From assembly GCA_012514535.1 (NCBI GenBank), contig JAAZAA010000239.1:1-64000 (forward strand): 64,000 nucleotides of DNA, given 5' to 3'. The notes beneath the pieces were generated by a model. The model saw only the letters and a program-made list of their open reading frames with translations. It had not been told where the DNA came from and ran no database searches. Shown piece after piece: positions 8,023 to 16,034 of the stretch. How positions within the stretch are numbered: the stretch's first letter is position 1; each line of letters begins with the position of its first letter. This DNA is from Myxococcales bacterium (GTDB lineage: Bacteria > Myxococcota_A > Polyangia > Polyangiales > Polyangiaceae). A program made the translations under genes and the position numbers.

Positions 8023-9080
8023 CCCACCCCCAGCGTCGCCGCGAACCACGGTCGCCCGAGCTCGACGTCGGTCCGACGATCCGCGCGGAGCCGCACGGTC
8101 GGAACCACGAGTCCCGGCTCCGCCACCGCCCAGAGCGACACGTCCCGCCAGCGCAGCATGAGGCGCGCGCGGGCGGAGGCGAGCCCGACGCAGGTGGTGT
8201 CGCGCACCCCGCGGACGTCGTCGTCCTGGGCGGTCCCCTGAGCCTGCAGACACCACGCCGACGCCCCCAGACCCGTCGTAAGCGACCAGTGAGCACCGCC
8301 GCCTGCGCGCAGCATGAGGTGCGCGCCGAGCTGCTGGTGGTCGACGTCCACGGAGCCCTCCGGGAGACCGACGGACGCGGGCGTCACGCTCAGCGCTCCC
8401 CCGAGCTCGAGGCTGGTGATCCCCGTCAGCGGGAACCCGGCGCCCAGCGTGATCTGGGCCCCCGGCGCGCCGGACGTCACCGCGAAGGCCGCGCCCGCGC
8501 CGAGCCAGACCCAGGGACGCGCCGCTTCCGAAGCCGAGCCGTCGCCACGTCCGCGCGCAGCCGAGGCCGGAGGCGGCGACGCGTCGCGCACCGCGGCGCT
8601 CGAGTCCCGCGGCGCCGCCGGGTGGTCGCCCGGTGGACTGTCCTCCTGGCGCTTCCCGGGGCGCACCGTCATGAGATCCGCGACGCGCAGCGCGAGCATG
8701 CCCGCCGCGACGTTGGCCTCCGCGCTCGGCACATCGACGCGGAAGAGTCGCTCGTGATCGCGCACCCACACGTAGGCGAGCCCCGTGGAGCCCACCCGCA
8801 CGACGGTGACGGACCCCACGCTGCGCGGCTCCTGCGCGGCGTAGAGCGGCAACTCGGCGAGCAAGCTCCCTGGATCCACGACGGCCGACTGCCGCGCCTC
8901 CACCTCGAACCCGCTGGCTCGCAGCTCCGCCTCCACGTTGCGCCGCGCCTCGGGCCAGTCCATCTCCGGCGCGTGGACGGACACCACCACGGGCGCCTCG
9001 GCGCCCGCCGGGCTCACCACGAACGCCGCGCCACCGACCAGGCGGGCGAGGACCGCCAGGGACGACCAGGGGCTCTTCAT
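8010..9080 (-). CDS. Exported outer-membrane-like protein of the FecR/sigma operon
   Basis: A 356-residue protein. A signal peptide (MKSPWSSLAVLARLVGGAAF, cleavage near PAGAEA) precedes a ~120-residue alpha/beta part (HAPEMDWPEARRNVEAELRA), a charged linker rich in Arg/Asp/Ser/Pro, and a ~170-residue C-terminal part with alternating strands (GAAFAVTSGAPGAQITLGAG through FAATLGVGWQL) consistent with an 8-10 strand barrel. The ATGA overlap with the upstream gene implies translational coupling. Its architecture matches the protein at 4812-5921, but sequence similarity between the two is weak by eye. Confidence 0.55.
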   Translation of the reverse strand: MKSPWSSLAVLARLVGGAAFVVSPAGAEAPVVVSVHAPEMDWPEARRNVEAELRASGFEVEARQSAVVDPGSLLAELPLYAAQEPRSVGSVTVVRVGSTGLAYVWVRDHERLFRVDVPSAEANVAAGMLALRVADLMTVRPGKRQEDSPPGDHPAAPRDSSAAVRDASPPPASAARGRGDGSASEAARPWVWLGAGAAFAVTSGAPGAQITLGAGFPLTGITSLELGGALSVTPASVGLPEGSVDVDHQQLGAHLMLRAGGGAHWSLTTGLGASAWCLQAQGTAQDDDVRGVRDTTCVGLASARARLMLRWRDVSLWAVAEPGLVVPTVRLRADRRTDVELGRPWFAATLGVGWQL

Positions 9081-10351
9081 GGAGACGAGCCGAGCAGCCC
9101 CCGGGCGATGCCCGCGTGCGGACCCTCCGGGTGATGTCGAAGGTAGTCCCGAGCCACCTCCGCAGCCTCCTTCTGCCGGCCCTGACTTGCCAGGGTGTCC
9201 ATCAGGCGCGCCCGCGCGCTCGCCGCGAGATCGCCCGAGGGGGACTCGCCGAGGAACACGCGGAGCCAGTGGATCGCGCGGCTGGGATCCCGATCCACGT
9301 CCGCGGCGAGGCGCGCGAGGGCGAACGCCGCCAGACGTGCCTCGGCGGCTCGTGGGTAGCGGGACCGCAGGGACGTGTACGCCCGCCGCGCCCGATCGGG
9401 GTGCCCTGCGAAGCGAGCCGTGTTGCCGAGTTCGAGGAGATCCCCGGCGGGCGCGCGGGCGAGCATCTCGTCGAACTCCGCCGCCGAGACCGCAGCCAAC
9501 GCCTCGCCGTAGCGCCCCTCCGCCGTGAGCGCGCGCCACGCGGGTGGCTTCGTCGAGGAGGGCGCCCCCTCCTTCGAGCTCGGCGAGCCCACGCTCGCCT
9601 TCGCCACCGGCGCCGCGCTCCCCTCGGCGGCCCCCTCGGCGGAGCCCTCCTCCACGCGGGGCTCCTCCTCACTCGGCGCTGAGTCCGTCACCAGGGCGTC
9701 CTCCAGCGGGCTCGCGGCGTCGGAGTGGGCCACCGCGGGACCGGAGCGCTCCCAGCGCGCGCCGGCCCTGACCGCGACGCCCTCTGCGGGGAGCTCCTCA
9801 CCCAAGACGCGCACCTCGCCGCGGCTGACCTCGACGGCGAAGGCCTCCGCGTCCGGGTGCCAGGCCACGCTGAAGCGTGTCCCGATGACGCGCACGCGGT
9901 ACGGCCCCGCCGCGACGAACCACTCGGTGCCGGGCTCGCGCTGGACGTCCGCGTCGAGGCGCCCCCGCTGCAGCGAGAGCTCCACGCGTCCCTCCCGGCG
10001 CCCCAGGGCGGCGGACGTCTCCGCCTGCAGCTCGATGTGGCTCCCGTTGGCGAACTCCAGGCGCCCGGGGACGTCCTCGACATGAAGGAGCTCGTGCTCC
10101 GCGATCGGTGCTCCCCTCCAGGTGACGGGGGCGACCTCCGGCGTCGGACGCCAGAGTGTGAACAGGAGCGCGGCACACACCGCCGCGACGCCGAGCCCCG
10201 CTCCAATCCACGGCGCGCGCCGCGGCCGCGCTTGCTGAGCCGACCAGCGCAGCAGCAGCGTGGCGCGCTGCGCGGCGAGGGCGCGTCGCCCCGGTCCCTC
10301 CCCCAGGGCGTTCGCCAGGGCATCTCCGAACTCGCGGCTCGTGTCCTTCAC
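9077..10351 (-). CDS. FecR-domain, TPR-containing inner-membrane protein (putative sigma regulator)
   Basis: A 424-residue single-pass membrane protein. The short cytoplasmic N-terminus (about 1-45) is followed by a membrane helix (APWIGAGLGVAAVCAALLF), a FecR domain in the periplasm (about 75-215: LEFANGSHIELQAETSAALG, YRVRVIGTRFSVAWHPDAEA), a Ser/Glu/Pro linker, and C-terminal TPR-like helices (RYGEALAAVSAAEFDEM; PDRARRAYTSLRSRYPRA; EVARDYLRHHPEGP). FecR proteins carry a periplasmic signal to a cognate ECF sigma factor, which is the expected role here. The GTG start at 10351 overlaps the sigma stop as GTGA, with a GGAGG upstream. Confidence 0.8.
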   Translation of the reverse strand: MKDTSREFGDALANALGEGPGRRALAAQRATLLLRWSAQQARPRRAPWIGAGLGVAAVCAALLFTLWRPTPEVAPVTWRGAPIAEHELLHVEDVPGRLEFANGSHIELQAETSAALGRREGRVELSLQRGRLDADVQREPGTEWFVAAGPYRVRVIGTRFSVAWHPDAEAFAVEVSRGEVRVLGEELPAEGVAVRAGARWERSGPAVAHSDAASPLEDALVTDSAPSEEEPRVEEGSAEGAAEGSAAPVAKASVGSPSSKEGAPSSTKPPAWRALTAEGRYGEALAAVSAAEFDEMLARAPAGDLLELGNTARFAGHPDRARRAYTSLRSRYPRAAEARLAAFALARLAADVDRDPSRAIHWLRVFLGESPSGDLAASARARLMDTLASQGRQKEAAEVARDYLRHHPEGPHAGIARGLLGSSP

Positions 10352-11025
10352 GATGAAATCCCCCTCCCCGCGCGCAGGCGCTCGAGCAAGTCCGGGCGCG
10401 TCCGCACCAGCGCCTCGATGCGCCGCCGCGCCGCGGCGAGGCGGCGCTTCGCCGTCATCAGCGAGAACCCACAGGCCTCCGCCACCTCCGGCAGCGTGAG
10501 ATCCTCGAGATGAACCAGCCCGAAGACGATGCGCTCCTGCGCGGGCAGCTTCTCCAAGACCTCCAGGGACCGGTACACCAGATCCCGCGCCTCCACTTCG
10601 CGGGCGAGATCCCCATGGACGTTCGTCTCGGGGATCTGCCACCACAGCAGGCGCCGGAGCGAGCGCCGCCGGAGCTCCGCCCGCACCGTGTTCACGGTGA
10701 CCGCCCGCACCCACGCCTCGAGCCGCTCGGGATCCCGGAGGCGGTGGACGGAGGTGAGGATCCGAAAGAAGACCTGCTGGACGAGATCGTCGTGATCCGC
10801 GTCCGCCCCCATCAGGCGCCACACGAGCCGGTTCACGTCCCGCGCGAAACGGTCGTGCATGGCCGCCAGGCCTGCCCGCGGATCCTGCAACACCTGGTCC
10901 ACGAGGTCGGCGTTCGCTCGGCGCTGGAGCGCCAGCCGATCGTCGTCGACGCTCGCGGAGCGCGCCCCTGAGGTGCGGGCCGGGGGCGCCCCCCCGGGTC
11001 TGTGGGCGGTGGGCACGGATCGCAT
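10348..11025 (-). CDS. ECF-type RNA polymerase sigma factor (FecR operon)
   Basis: A 225-residue sigma-70 family protein. After an unconserved ~50-residue N-terminus come region 2 (residues about 55-130: LQDPRAGLAAMHDRFARDVN, ADHDDLVQQVFFRILTSVHR, LEAWVRAVTVNTVRAELRRR) and region 4 (160-210: PAQERIVFGLVHLEDLTLPE, then EACGFSLMTAKRRLAAARRR). The ATG at 11025 has a GAGG seven bases upstream. It overlaps the FecR gene by 4 nt, so the pair is a sigma/regulator unit that drives the outer-membrane-like protein and the carbohydrate-binding lipoprotein. The 253-bp gap upstream (11026-11278) must hold its promoter; no convincing box was seen. Confidence 0.9.
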   Translation of the reverse strand: MRSVPTAHRPGGAPPARTSGARSASVDDDRLALQRRANADLVDQVLQDPRAGLAAMHDRFARDVNRLVWRLMGADADHDDLVQQVFFRILTSVHRLRDPERLEAWVRAVTVNTVRAELRRRSLRRLLWWQIPETNVHGDLAREVEARDLVYRSLEVLEKLPAQERIVFGLVHLEDLTLPEVAEACGFSLMTAKRRLAAARRRIEALVRTRPDLLERLRAGRGISS

Positions 11026-11278
11026 GCGCCTCGTCCCCTGAAGATGCCCCAGGGCCAGCCGCCGTACCACGGTTCTGTGCCACTGGAACAATGCAACGAC
11101 GGAGGACCCATGCCGCTGCTCCCCGCCTCCCTCCTCATCCGGACGACCGCGGACACGCGCGCCCCGTCCCGCGGGGCGCGCTCGCCGCTCGGCCGATCGA
11201 CGCGCCCCTTCCGGAGGACGCGCTCACCCCTGCGCGGCGCCGTACCGCTACCGCATCGCACCACGCCGGGTCCTCGAC

Positions 11279-11986
11279 TCAGTCTCGTCGATCGCCCAGG
11301 ACGCCCGCGCGCAGGAGGAAATAGAGGAGCTGCAGGAGCGCCGAGACCGCCGCCGCGACGTAAGTGAGCGCCGCCGCCTTCAGAACCGCGGCGGTCCCGT
11401 CGACCTCGTCCGCGTAGATCATCCCGGTCTCTTGCAAGGCGACCACCGCTCGCTTCGAAGCGTCGAACTCCACGGGCAGGGTCACCAGGGTGAAGAGCAC
11501 GAAGGCGGCGAAGAACACGATGCCTGCCCAGAGCAGCCCCGTGGATTGCATGAAGAGACCGATGCCCGCCAGCACCGTGCCGAGGTTCGAGCCGATCATC
11601 GCCGGCTTGACCACCATGGACCGGAACTTCAACGGTCCGTAGCTCGTCGCGTGCTGGATCGCATGCCCGGCCTCGTGCGCGGCGACCCCGAGCGCTGCGA
11701 GGGAGCGCCCCTGATACACGTCGGGGGAGAGCCGCAGCACACGCGCCCGCGGATCGTAATGGTCAGAGAGGAAGCCTTGGGTCATCTCCACGCGGACACC
11801 CGACACCCCACGCCGCCGGATGAGCTCCCGGGCGGCTTCGGCCCCGGTATAGCCCCGACGGCTCGCGACGCGGCTATAACGTTGGAAGGTCGACTTCACG
11901 CGCGCGCTCGCCCAGAGGCTCAACAGCATTCCGGGGGCGAGGAACAGGAGATAGAGAGGATCGAAATGGAGCACGGAGTGCAACAT
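11279..11986 (-). CDS. Membrane zinc metallopeptidase (Zn_peptidase_2 / YugP-like)
   Basis: A 235-residue membrane protein of the 'neutral zinc metallopeptidase' family. An N-terminal membrane helix (PLYLLFLAPGMLLSLWA) precedes a catalytic core with HEAGHAIQHAT at about residue 103 (HExxH, two zinc His and the catalytic Glu). C-terminal hydrophobic segments follow (GTVLAGIGLFMQSTGLLWAG, FFAAFVLFTLVTLPVEFDAS). The FDAS segment after the last helices is also typical of the family. Substrates are unknown; relatives are thought to act in membrane-protein quality control. Its first 21 bp overlap the divergent lipoprotein gene. Confidence 0.85.
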   Translation of the reverse strand: MLHSVLHFDPLYLLFLAPGMLLSLWASARVKSTFQRYSRVASRRGYTGAEAARELIRRRGVSGVRVEMTQGFLSDHYDPRARVLRLSPDVYQGRSLAALGVAAHEAGHAIQHATSYGPLKFRSMVVKPAMIGSNLGTVLAGIGLFMQSTGLLWAGIVFFAAFVLFTLVTLPVEFDASKRAVVALQETGMIYADEVDGTAAVLKAAALTYVAAAVSALLQLLYFLLRAGVLGDRRD

Positions 11987-13150
11987 AATTCGCCGCCGCG
12001 ACGTCGCAAGCCGAAGCCCCCCGGGATCGCCACCGCGACGGTGTCTCCGCGCAGGGCGCTCCGCGGGCTCCAAGAGTCTCTGCTCGCCGCCGCGTGGCTC
12101 TGCCTCGCGGGCATCGTCGGCCTTTCCGGGTGCGCGCGGTCGTCGCCGTCCCACGCGGGACGGACGCCGAACGAGAGCACGTCCGCGACGTCTCCCCGGT
12201 CCGAACCGAGCGCTGCGACGTCGAGCGCCGCCTCGCCGTCGCGAGCAGCCCCTTCGACGCAAACCGCGCCACCGCTGGCCCCCTCGACGGACGTGCCCTG
12301 CGATCCCTTCGCGTGCCTGCGTTTCCCCACCGCCGCGGCGGCGCTGCGCCACGTGCTGGAGACGGACTCCCCCGAGGTGCTCGGCATCGGCGAGTCCCAC
12401 GCCCGCGCGGAAACCGAGCACATCCCTTCGGCCACGGCCCGCTTCACGGACGAGCTCCTGCCCGTCATCGCCGATCGCAGCCACGCCCTCGTGGTGGAGC
12501 TCCTCGCGCCCCCCTCCGACTGTCGCCCGGAGACGAGGGAGCGCGTCGACCAGGAGGAGCGCGCCATCACCGAAGGGCAGGCGTCGGCCAACCAGAACCA
12601 GTACCTGCGGCTGGGTCACGAGGCGAAGCGGCTCGGCGTCACGCCGTACATCCTGCGCGCGACCTGTGGCGATCTCGACGCCATCGCGGCCGCTGGCGAG
12701 GAAGGGGTGCTCGTGATGATGGAGACGATCGCGCGGCTGACCACCCAGGAGGTGCAGCGTCTCCTCGCGCGCCGCCCTCCAGAGCGGGCGCAGGCGATGG
12801 TGCTCGCCTACGGCGGCGCGCTCCACAACGATCTCGCGCCTCGCTCGGGGCGGGAGGGCTGGAGCTACGGCCCTCACCTGCAGGAGCTCACGGGCGGGAG
12901 CTACACGGAGCTCGACCTCATCGTCCCCGAGCACATCCAGGACACGGACAGCTGGCGTGCCCAGCCCTGGTACGACGCCGTGCCCCCGCTCACGTCCGCA
13001 GGCAGCGTCTTGCTCCAGGTCGCGCCGCGGCGCTGGGTGCTCTTCCTCTCCACGTCACCGCCCGACTCTCCTCCCAGCGAGCCGCGCTCCAGCGAGCCGC
13101 GCCCTGCCGAGCCGCGCTCCGATTCACAGGAGCCGGCGCAGGAGCTGTAA
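11966..13150 (+). CDS. Lipoprotein with ChaN/Tiki-like domain, uncertain
   Basis: A 394-residue predicted lipoprotein. A long basic N-terminus and hydrophobic stretch end at GLSGC, then a Ser/Thr/Pro linker, then a ~250-residue domain with VLGIGESHARAETEH, HALVVELLAPPSDCRP, EAKRLGVTPYILRATCGDLD and AMVLAYGGALHNDLAP. The GE.H at the first strand, the acidic second strand and the late YGG..H motif resemble the ChaN / erythromycin-esterase / TraB (Tiki) superfamily; this is a fold-level guess. The ATG at 11966 follows GAGGATCGAA, but a GTG at 12041 gives a more usual signal length and removes the overlap with the divergent peptidase. The C-terminus is a run of short Ser-Glu-Pro-Arg repeats. Confidence 0.6.
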   Translation: MEHGVQHNSPPRRRKPKPPGIATATVSPRRALRGLQESLLAAAWLCLAGIVGLSGCARSSPSHAGRTPNESTSATSPRSEPSAATSSAASPSRAAPSTQTAPPLAPSTDVPCDPFACLRFPTAAAALRHVLETDSPEVLGIGESHARAETEHIPSATARFTDELLPVIADRSHALVVELLAPPSDCRPETRERVDQEERAITEGQASANQNQYLRLGHEAKRLGVTPYILRATCGDLDAIAAAGEEGVLVMMETIARLTTQEVQRLLARRPPERAQAMVLAYGGALHNDLAPRSGREGWSYGPHLQELTGGSYTELDLIVPEHIQDTDSWRAQPWYDAVPPLTSAGSVLLQVAPRRWVLFLSTSPPDSPPSEPRSSEPRPAEPRSDSQEPAQEL

Positions 13151-13363
13151 ACCCAACAGCAAGAGCAGCGGTGACAGATCCAGTCCGGCGACGGGCGGGA
13201 GCACCTTGCGGATCGGCCGGAGCACGGGCTCCGTCAGCGCCGCCGTGAAGCGCACGATCGGGTGACGCGGATCCAGGTGGAACCACGACAAGATGACCGC
13301 GACGAAGACGATGATGGAGTAAACGTAGAGGACGAGATGGAGGAGGGAGGTCACGGAGGTCAC
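13124..13363 (-). CDS. YggT-family membrane protein
   Basis: A 79-residue membrane protein with two hydrophobic helices and, between them, the family motif PVLRPIRKVLPP preceded by DPRHPIVRFTAALTEP. YggT proteins are linked to membrane homeostasis and, in some bacteria, to division or ion tolerance. The GTG at 13363 was chosen because the frame upstream is a pure Arg/Ser/Cys repeat readout of the tandem DNA repeat. The last 27 bp overlap the end of the convergent lipoprotein gene. Confidence 0.8.
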   Translation of the reverse strand: MTSVTSLLHLVLYVYSIIVFVAVILSWFHLDPRHPIVRFTAALTEPVLRPIRKVLPPVAGLDLSPLLLLLGLQLLRRLL

Positions 13364-13436
13364 AGGGGCCCTTCGGGAGCGAGAGTTCCAGGAACGACGT
13401 GGACCGCGCCGCCGGCGGCGTCGAAAAGGGAAACGC

Positions 13437-13558
13437 GGACAGCGCGACCGCAGGGAGCGGCAGGCACAGCGCAACCGCAGGGAGCGGCAGGCACAGCGCG
13501 ACCGCAGGGAGCGGGCACAGCACGACCGCAGGGAGCGGCAGGCACAGCGCGACCGCAG
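13437..13558. repeat. 27-bp tandem repeat (about 4.5 copies)
   Basis: Unit GCGCGACCGCAGGGAGCGGC + AGGCACA, with point variants and one copy shortened by 3 bp. It fills most of the 289-bp gap between yggT and aat. It can be read as a 9-residue repeat in several frames, but no frame has coding character. It may act as a spacer; nothing else was seen in the gap. Confidence 0.85.
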
Positions 13559-13652
13559 CCTCGGGGGCCACGGCCCTGCGTGGGCACGACGGCCGAGCCC
13601 GTGGTAAAAAGCTCCTTGGTGCGCGTAGGGGTCATGCGCCTCCAAGCTTTCC

Positions 13653-14405
13653 ATGGTTTCGCTCCGTCCGCTCCTGATCCGTCCGGGTGATCCGCCGGTC
13701 TTCCCGGATCCGCTGGCCGCCGATGGGGATGGCCTCGTCGCGGTGGGCGGTGATCTGCGGCCTCAGCGCCTCCTGCTCGCCTACGAGCTCGGCATCTTTC
13801 CGTGGTATGATGGAGAGATCCCCCTGTGGTGGAGCCCCGACCCCCGCGCGGTGATGACGCCCGAGCGGCTCCACGTGTCCCGCAGCTTCCGGCGCTTCTT
13901 CCGGAAGACCCCCTGGACCGTCACCTGCAACAGGGCGTTCGCCGCGGTGATGGTGGAGTGCAGCCGCGAGCGCGCCGACGGCACCTGGATCCACACGGAG
14001 GTCATCCAGGCGTACACGGAGCTGCACCGCCAGGGCTACGCCCACAGCTTCGAAGTGTGGGACGGCGAGCAGCTGGTGGGCGGGCTGTACGGAGTGCAGC
14101 GGGGCGGGCTGTTCGCGGCGGAGAGCATGTTTCACCGGCGCACGAACGCGTCCAAGGTCGCGCTGTGCACCGCGGTGCTGGCGGTGTTCGCGCTGGGGAT
14201 CGAGGTCTTCGACGTGCAGTTCGTGACCGATCATCTCGAGTCGATGGGGGCCTTCGAGATCCCGCGGCGCGATTACCTGCGGCGGGTGCGGACGGCCCTG
14301 CCCCGGCACGTCCCCCTCGGCGCCCTGTCTCAACGCAATCCTCTCGCCCTCGCCCGGGCCGAGCTCGAGCGGATGCGGGCCGCAGCCCCCGATCCGCTGC
14401 CCTGA
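13653..14405 (+). CDS. aat: Leucyl/phenylalanyl-tRNA--protein transferase
   Basis: A 250-residue cytoplasmic enzyme that transfers Leu or Phe from tRNA to N-terminal Arg/Lys of proteins, marking them for ClpS/ClpAP (N-degron pathway). The family signatures are all present: FPDPLAADGDGLVAVGGDL, LGIFPWYD, WWSPDPRAVM, TWIHTEVIQAYTELHRQGYA, SFEVWD, GGLYGV, ESMFHRRTNASKVAL and DVQFVTDHLESMGAFEIPR. Length is normal. The ATG at 13653 matches the usual N-terminus. Monocistronic in this window. Confidence 0.96.
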   Translation: MVSLRPLLIRPGDPPVFPDPLAADGDGLVAVGGDLRPQRLLLAYELGIFPWYDGEIPLWWSPDPRAVMTPERLHVSRSFRRFFRKTPWTVTCNRAFAAVMVECSRERADGTWIHTEVIQAYTELHRQGYAHSFEVWDGEQLVGGLYGVQRGGLFAAESMFHRRTNASKVALCTAVLAVFALGIEVFDVQFVTDHLESMGAFEIPRRDYLRRVRTALPRHVPLGALSQRNPLALARAELERMRAAAPDPLP

Positions 14406-14547
14406 ACGAGCCTCCCCTGCGCGCTTTTCTTTCGAGGGTCGCACCCCGGCGTGCGGCGGCGCCGGCGCGCTCGTGAACCATGGATGGTAACGTGCTCGGG
14501 TCCCCCATCGAGCCGCGGCCTCGAGCCCGGCCGCAGCCAGGAAGGCC

Positions 14548-15891
14548 ATGTCGAAGGAACGCGTTTCTCCGCCGCAACCCGTGTACGTCATCGAGTCGAT
14601 CCCCGCCGGTGGTGACAACGACGTCACTCCCGAAGAGGCGCACGCCGAGGGCATCCCGACGCCCGAGCACCTGCGCATCTTCAAGGAGCTGGGGCGCGGC
14701 GGCATGGGCCGCATTCACCCCGCCACGGATCGCAACCTGCTCCGCCACGTCGCCCTCAAGCGACTCGACAAGGAGATGGCGCGGGAGCCCTTCTACCGCG
14801 ACGGGTTCATCGCCGAGGCGCAGATCACCGGGCAACTCGAGCATCCGAACATCGTCCCCGTGCACGAGCTCGCCATCGGCGACAACGGGGTGCCGTACTT
14901 CACGATGAAGCTGGTGCGCGGCATGAACCTCGATCGCTGGCTGCGGCACCCCTCGCGGCCGCCGGGCTCCTCCGAGCGCCTGGAGGGGGGCCTCGAGATC
15001 TTCCTCAAGGTGTGCGACGCCCTCGCCTACGCCCACCACCGCGGCGTCATCCACCGAGACATCAAGCCGGAGAACATCATGGTCGCCGGCTTCGGGCAGG
15101 TCTACTTGATGGACTGGGGCCTGGCGCGCCTCACCAAGACGCAGCCCGCGTCGGGGGCGATGTCCCAGATGAACGCCCCGGGTCCCGTCGGCACGGCGAG
15201 CTACATGGCGCCCGAGCAGGCGCGGGGCAACCCCGCGGAGATGGACGAACGCAGCGACGTCTTCGGACTGGGCGCCGTCCTCTACGAGATCGTGTCGGGC
15301 CGGCATCCCTATGGCACGAGCCACGACGTGGAGCTGTGCCTGAAGCGGGCCGTGGAGAATCAGGTCATCCCGATCGCCGAGGCCGCGCGCGACATCGGGC
15401 TCTCGACGCGCCTCGAGCGCATCATCGACCGCGCGGTGGCGCCGCGCCCCGAGGACCGCTACCAGAGCGTGCTCGAGCTGCAGGCGGACGTGCGGAGGTT
15501 CGTGCGCGGTGGCCTGCACCTGCCTCGCCAGGTCTTCGAACCGGGCACGCTGATCGTCAAGGAGGGGGACGTCGGCGACACGGCCTTCATGATCATCAGC
15601 GGACGCTGTCGCGCGTTCCGTACGGTGTCCGGGGCCGCCGGCGGCGGAGAGCAGGAGACCCTCGCTCTGATGGGCGCCGGGGACGTCTTCGGCGAGATGG
15701 CCCTGCTCCTCGAGGAGCCTCGGGCCGCCAGCGTCGAGGCGGTCGATCGGGTCACGACCCTCGTCCTCGACAAGCGCACGATGCAGGACGGGCTCGGCAT
15801 CGACGGCTGGACGGGCGCCCTCGTGCGGGCTCTGGCCCAGAGGTTTCGCGACCTGGAGGCCACCGTGCGCGCCTCCGGTCTCCGGCGCTGA
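14548..15891 (+). CDS. Ser/Thr protein kinase fused to a cyclic-nucleotide-binding domain
   Basis: A 447-residue cytoplasmic Hanks-type kinase. Kinase domain about 43-320: Gly loop GRGGMG (49-54), ATP Lys71 in ALK, catalytic HRDIKPEN (169-176), metal loop DWG (189-191, the usual bacterial variant of DFG), APEQ (221-224). Residues 325-415 form a CRP-type cyclic-nucleotide domain (PGTLIVKEGDVGDTAFMIIS) whose phosphate cassette FGEMALLLEEPRAAS keeps Glu383 and Arg392. Ala rather than Thr after that Arg is, from PKA/PKG comparisons, the cAMP-type residue. There is no membrane segment. The fusion implies nucleotide control of kinase activity, as in eukaryotic PKG but with domain order reversed. 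The convergent neighbour carries the same sensor domain. Confidence 0.9.
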   Translation: MSKERVSPPQPVYVIESIPAGGDNDVTPEEAHAEGIPTPEHLRIFKELGRGGMGRIHPATDRNLLRHVALKRLDKEMAREPFYRDGFIAEAQITGQLEHPNIVPVHELAIGDNGVPYFTMKLVRGMNLDRWLRHPSRPPGSSERLEGGLEIFLKVCDALAYAHHRGVIHRDIKPENIMVAGFGQVYLMDWGLARLTKTQPASGAMSQMNAPGPVGTASYMAPEQARGNPAEMDERSDVFGLGAVLYEIVSGRHPYGTSHDVELCLKRAVENQVIPIAEAARDIGLSTRLERIIDRAVAPRPEDRYQSVLELQADVRRFVRGGLHLPRQVFEPGTLIVKEGDVGDTAFMIISGRCRAFRTVSGAAGGGEQETLALMGAGDVFGEMALLLEEPRAASVEAVDRVTTLVLDKRTMQDGLGIDGWTGALVRALAQRFRDLEATVRASGLRR

Positions 15892-16034
15892 CCCGCGCGA
15901 CGGCGCTCATCACTGCGGCGGCCGCGGCTCCCGTTTTCCGCGGCGCTCCCCACTGCGTCGACCACGGCGCGTCTCCTCCGCGTCACCCCGGGCTGGCGAG
16001 CGTGGGCAGCGTCGCTCGGCGGCCGCGCGGCGCG

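Noticed and set aside
13437-13558. Tandem repeat considered as a CRISPR or replication-origin iterons
   Set aside because: No unique spacers, no rep or dnaA gene and no AT-rich unwinding region nearby.
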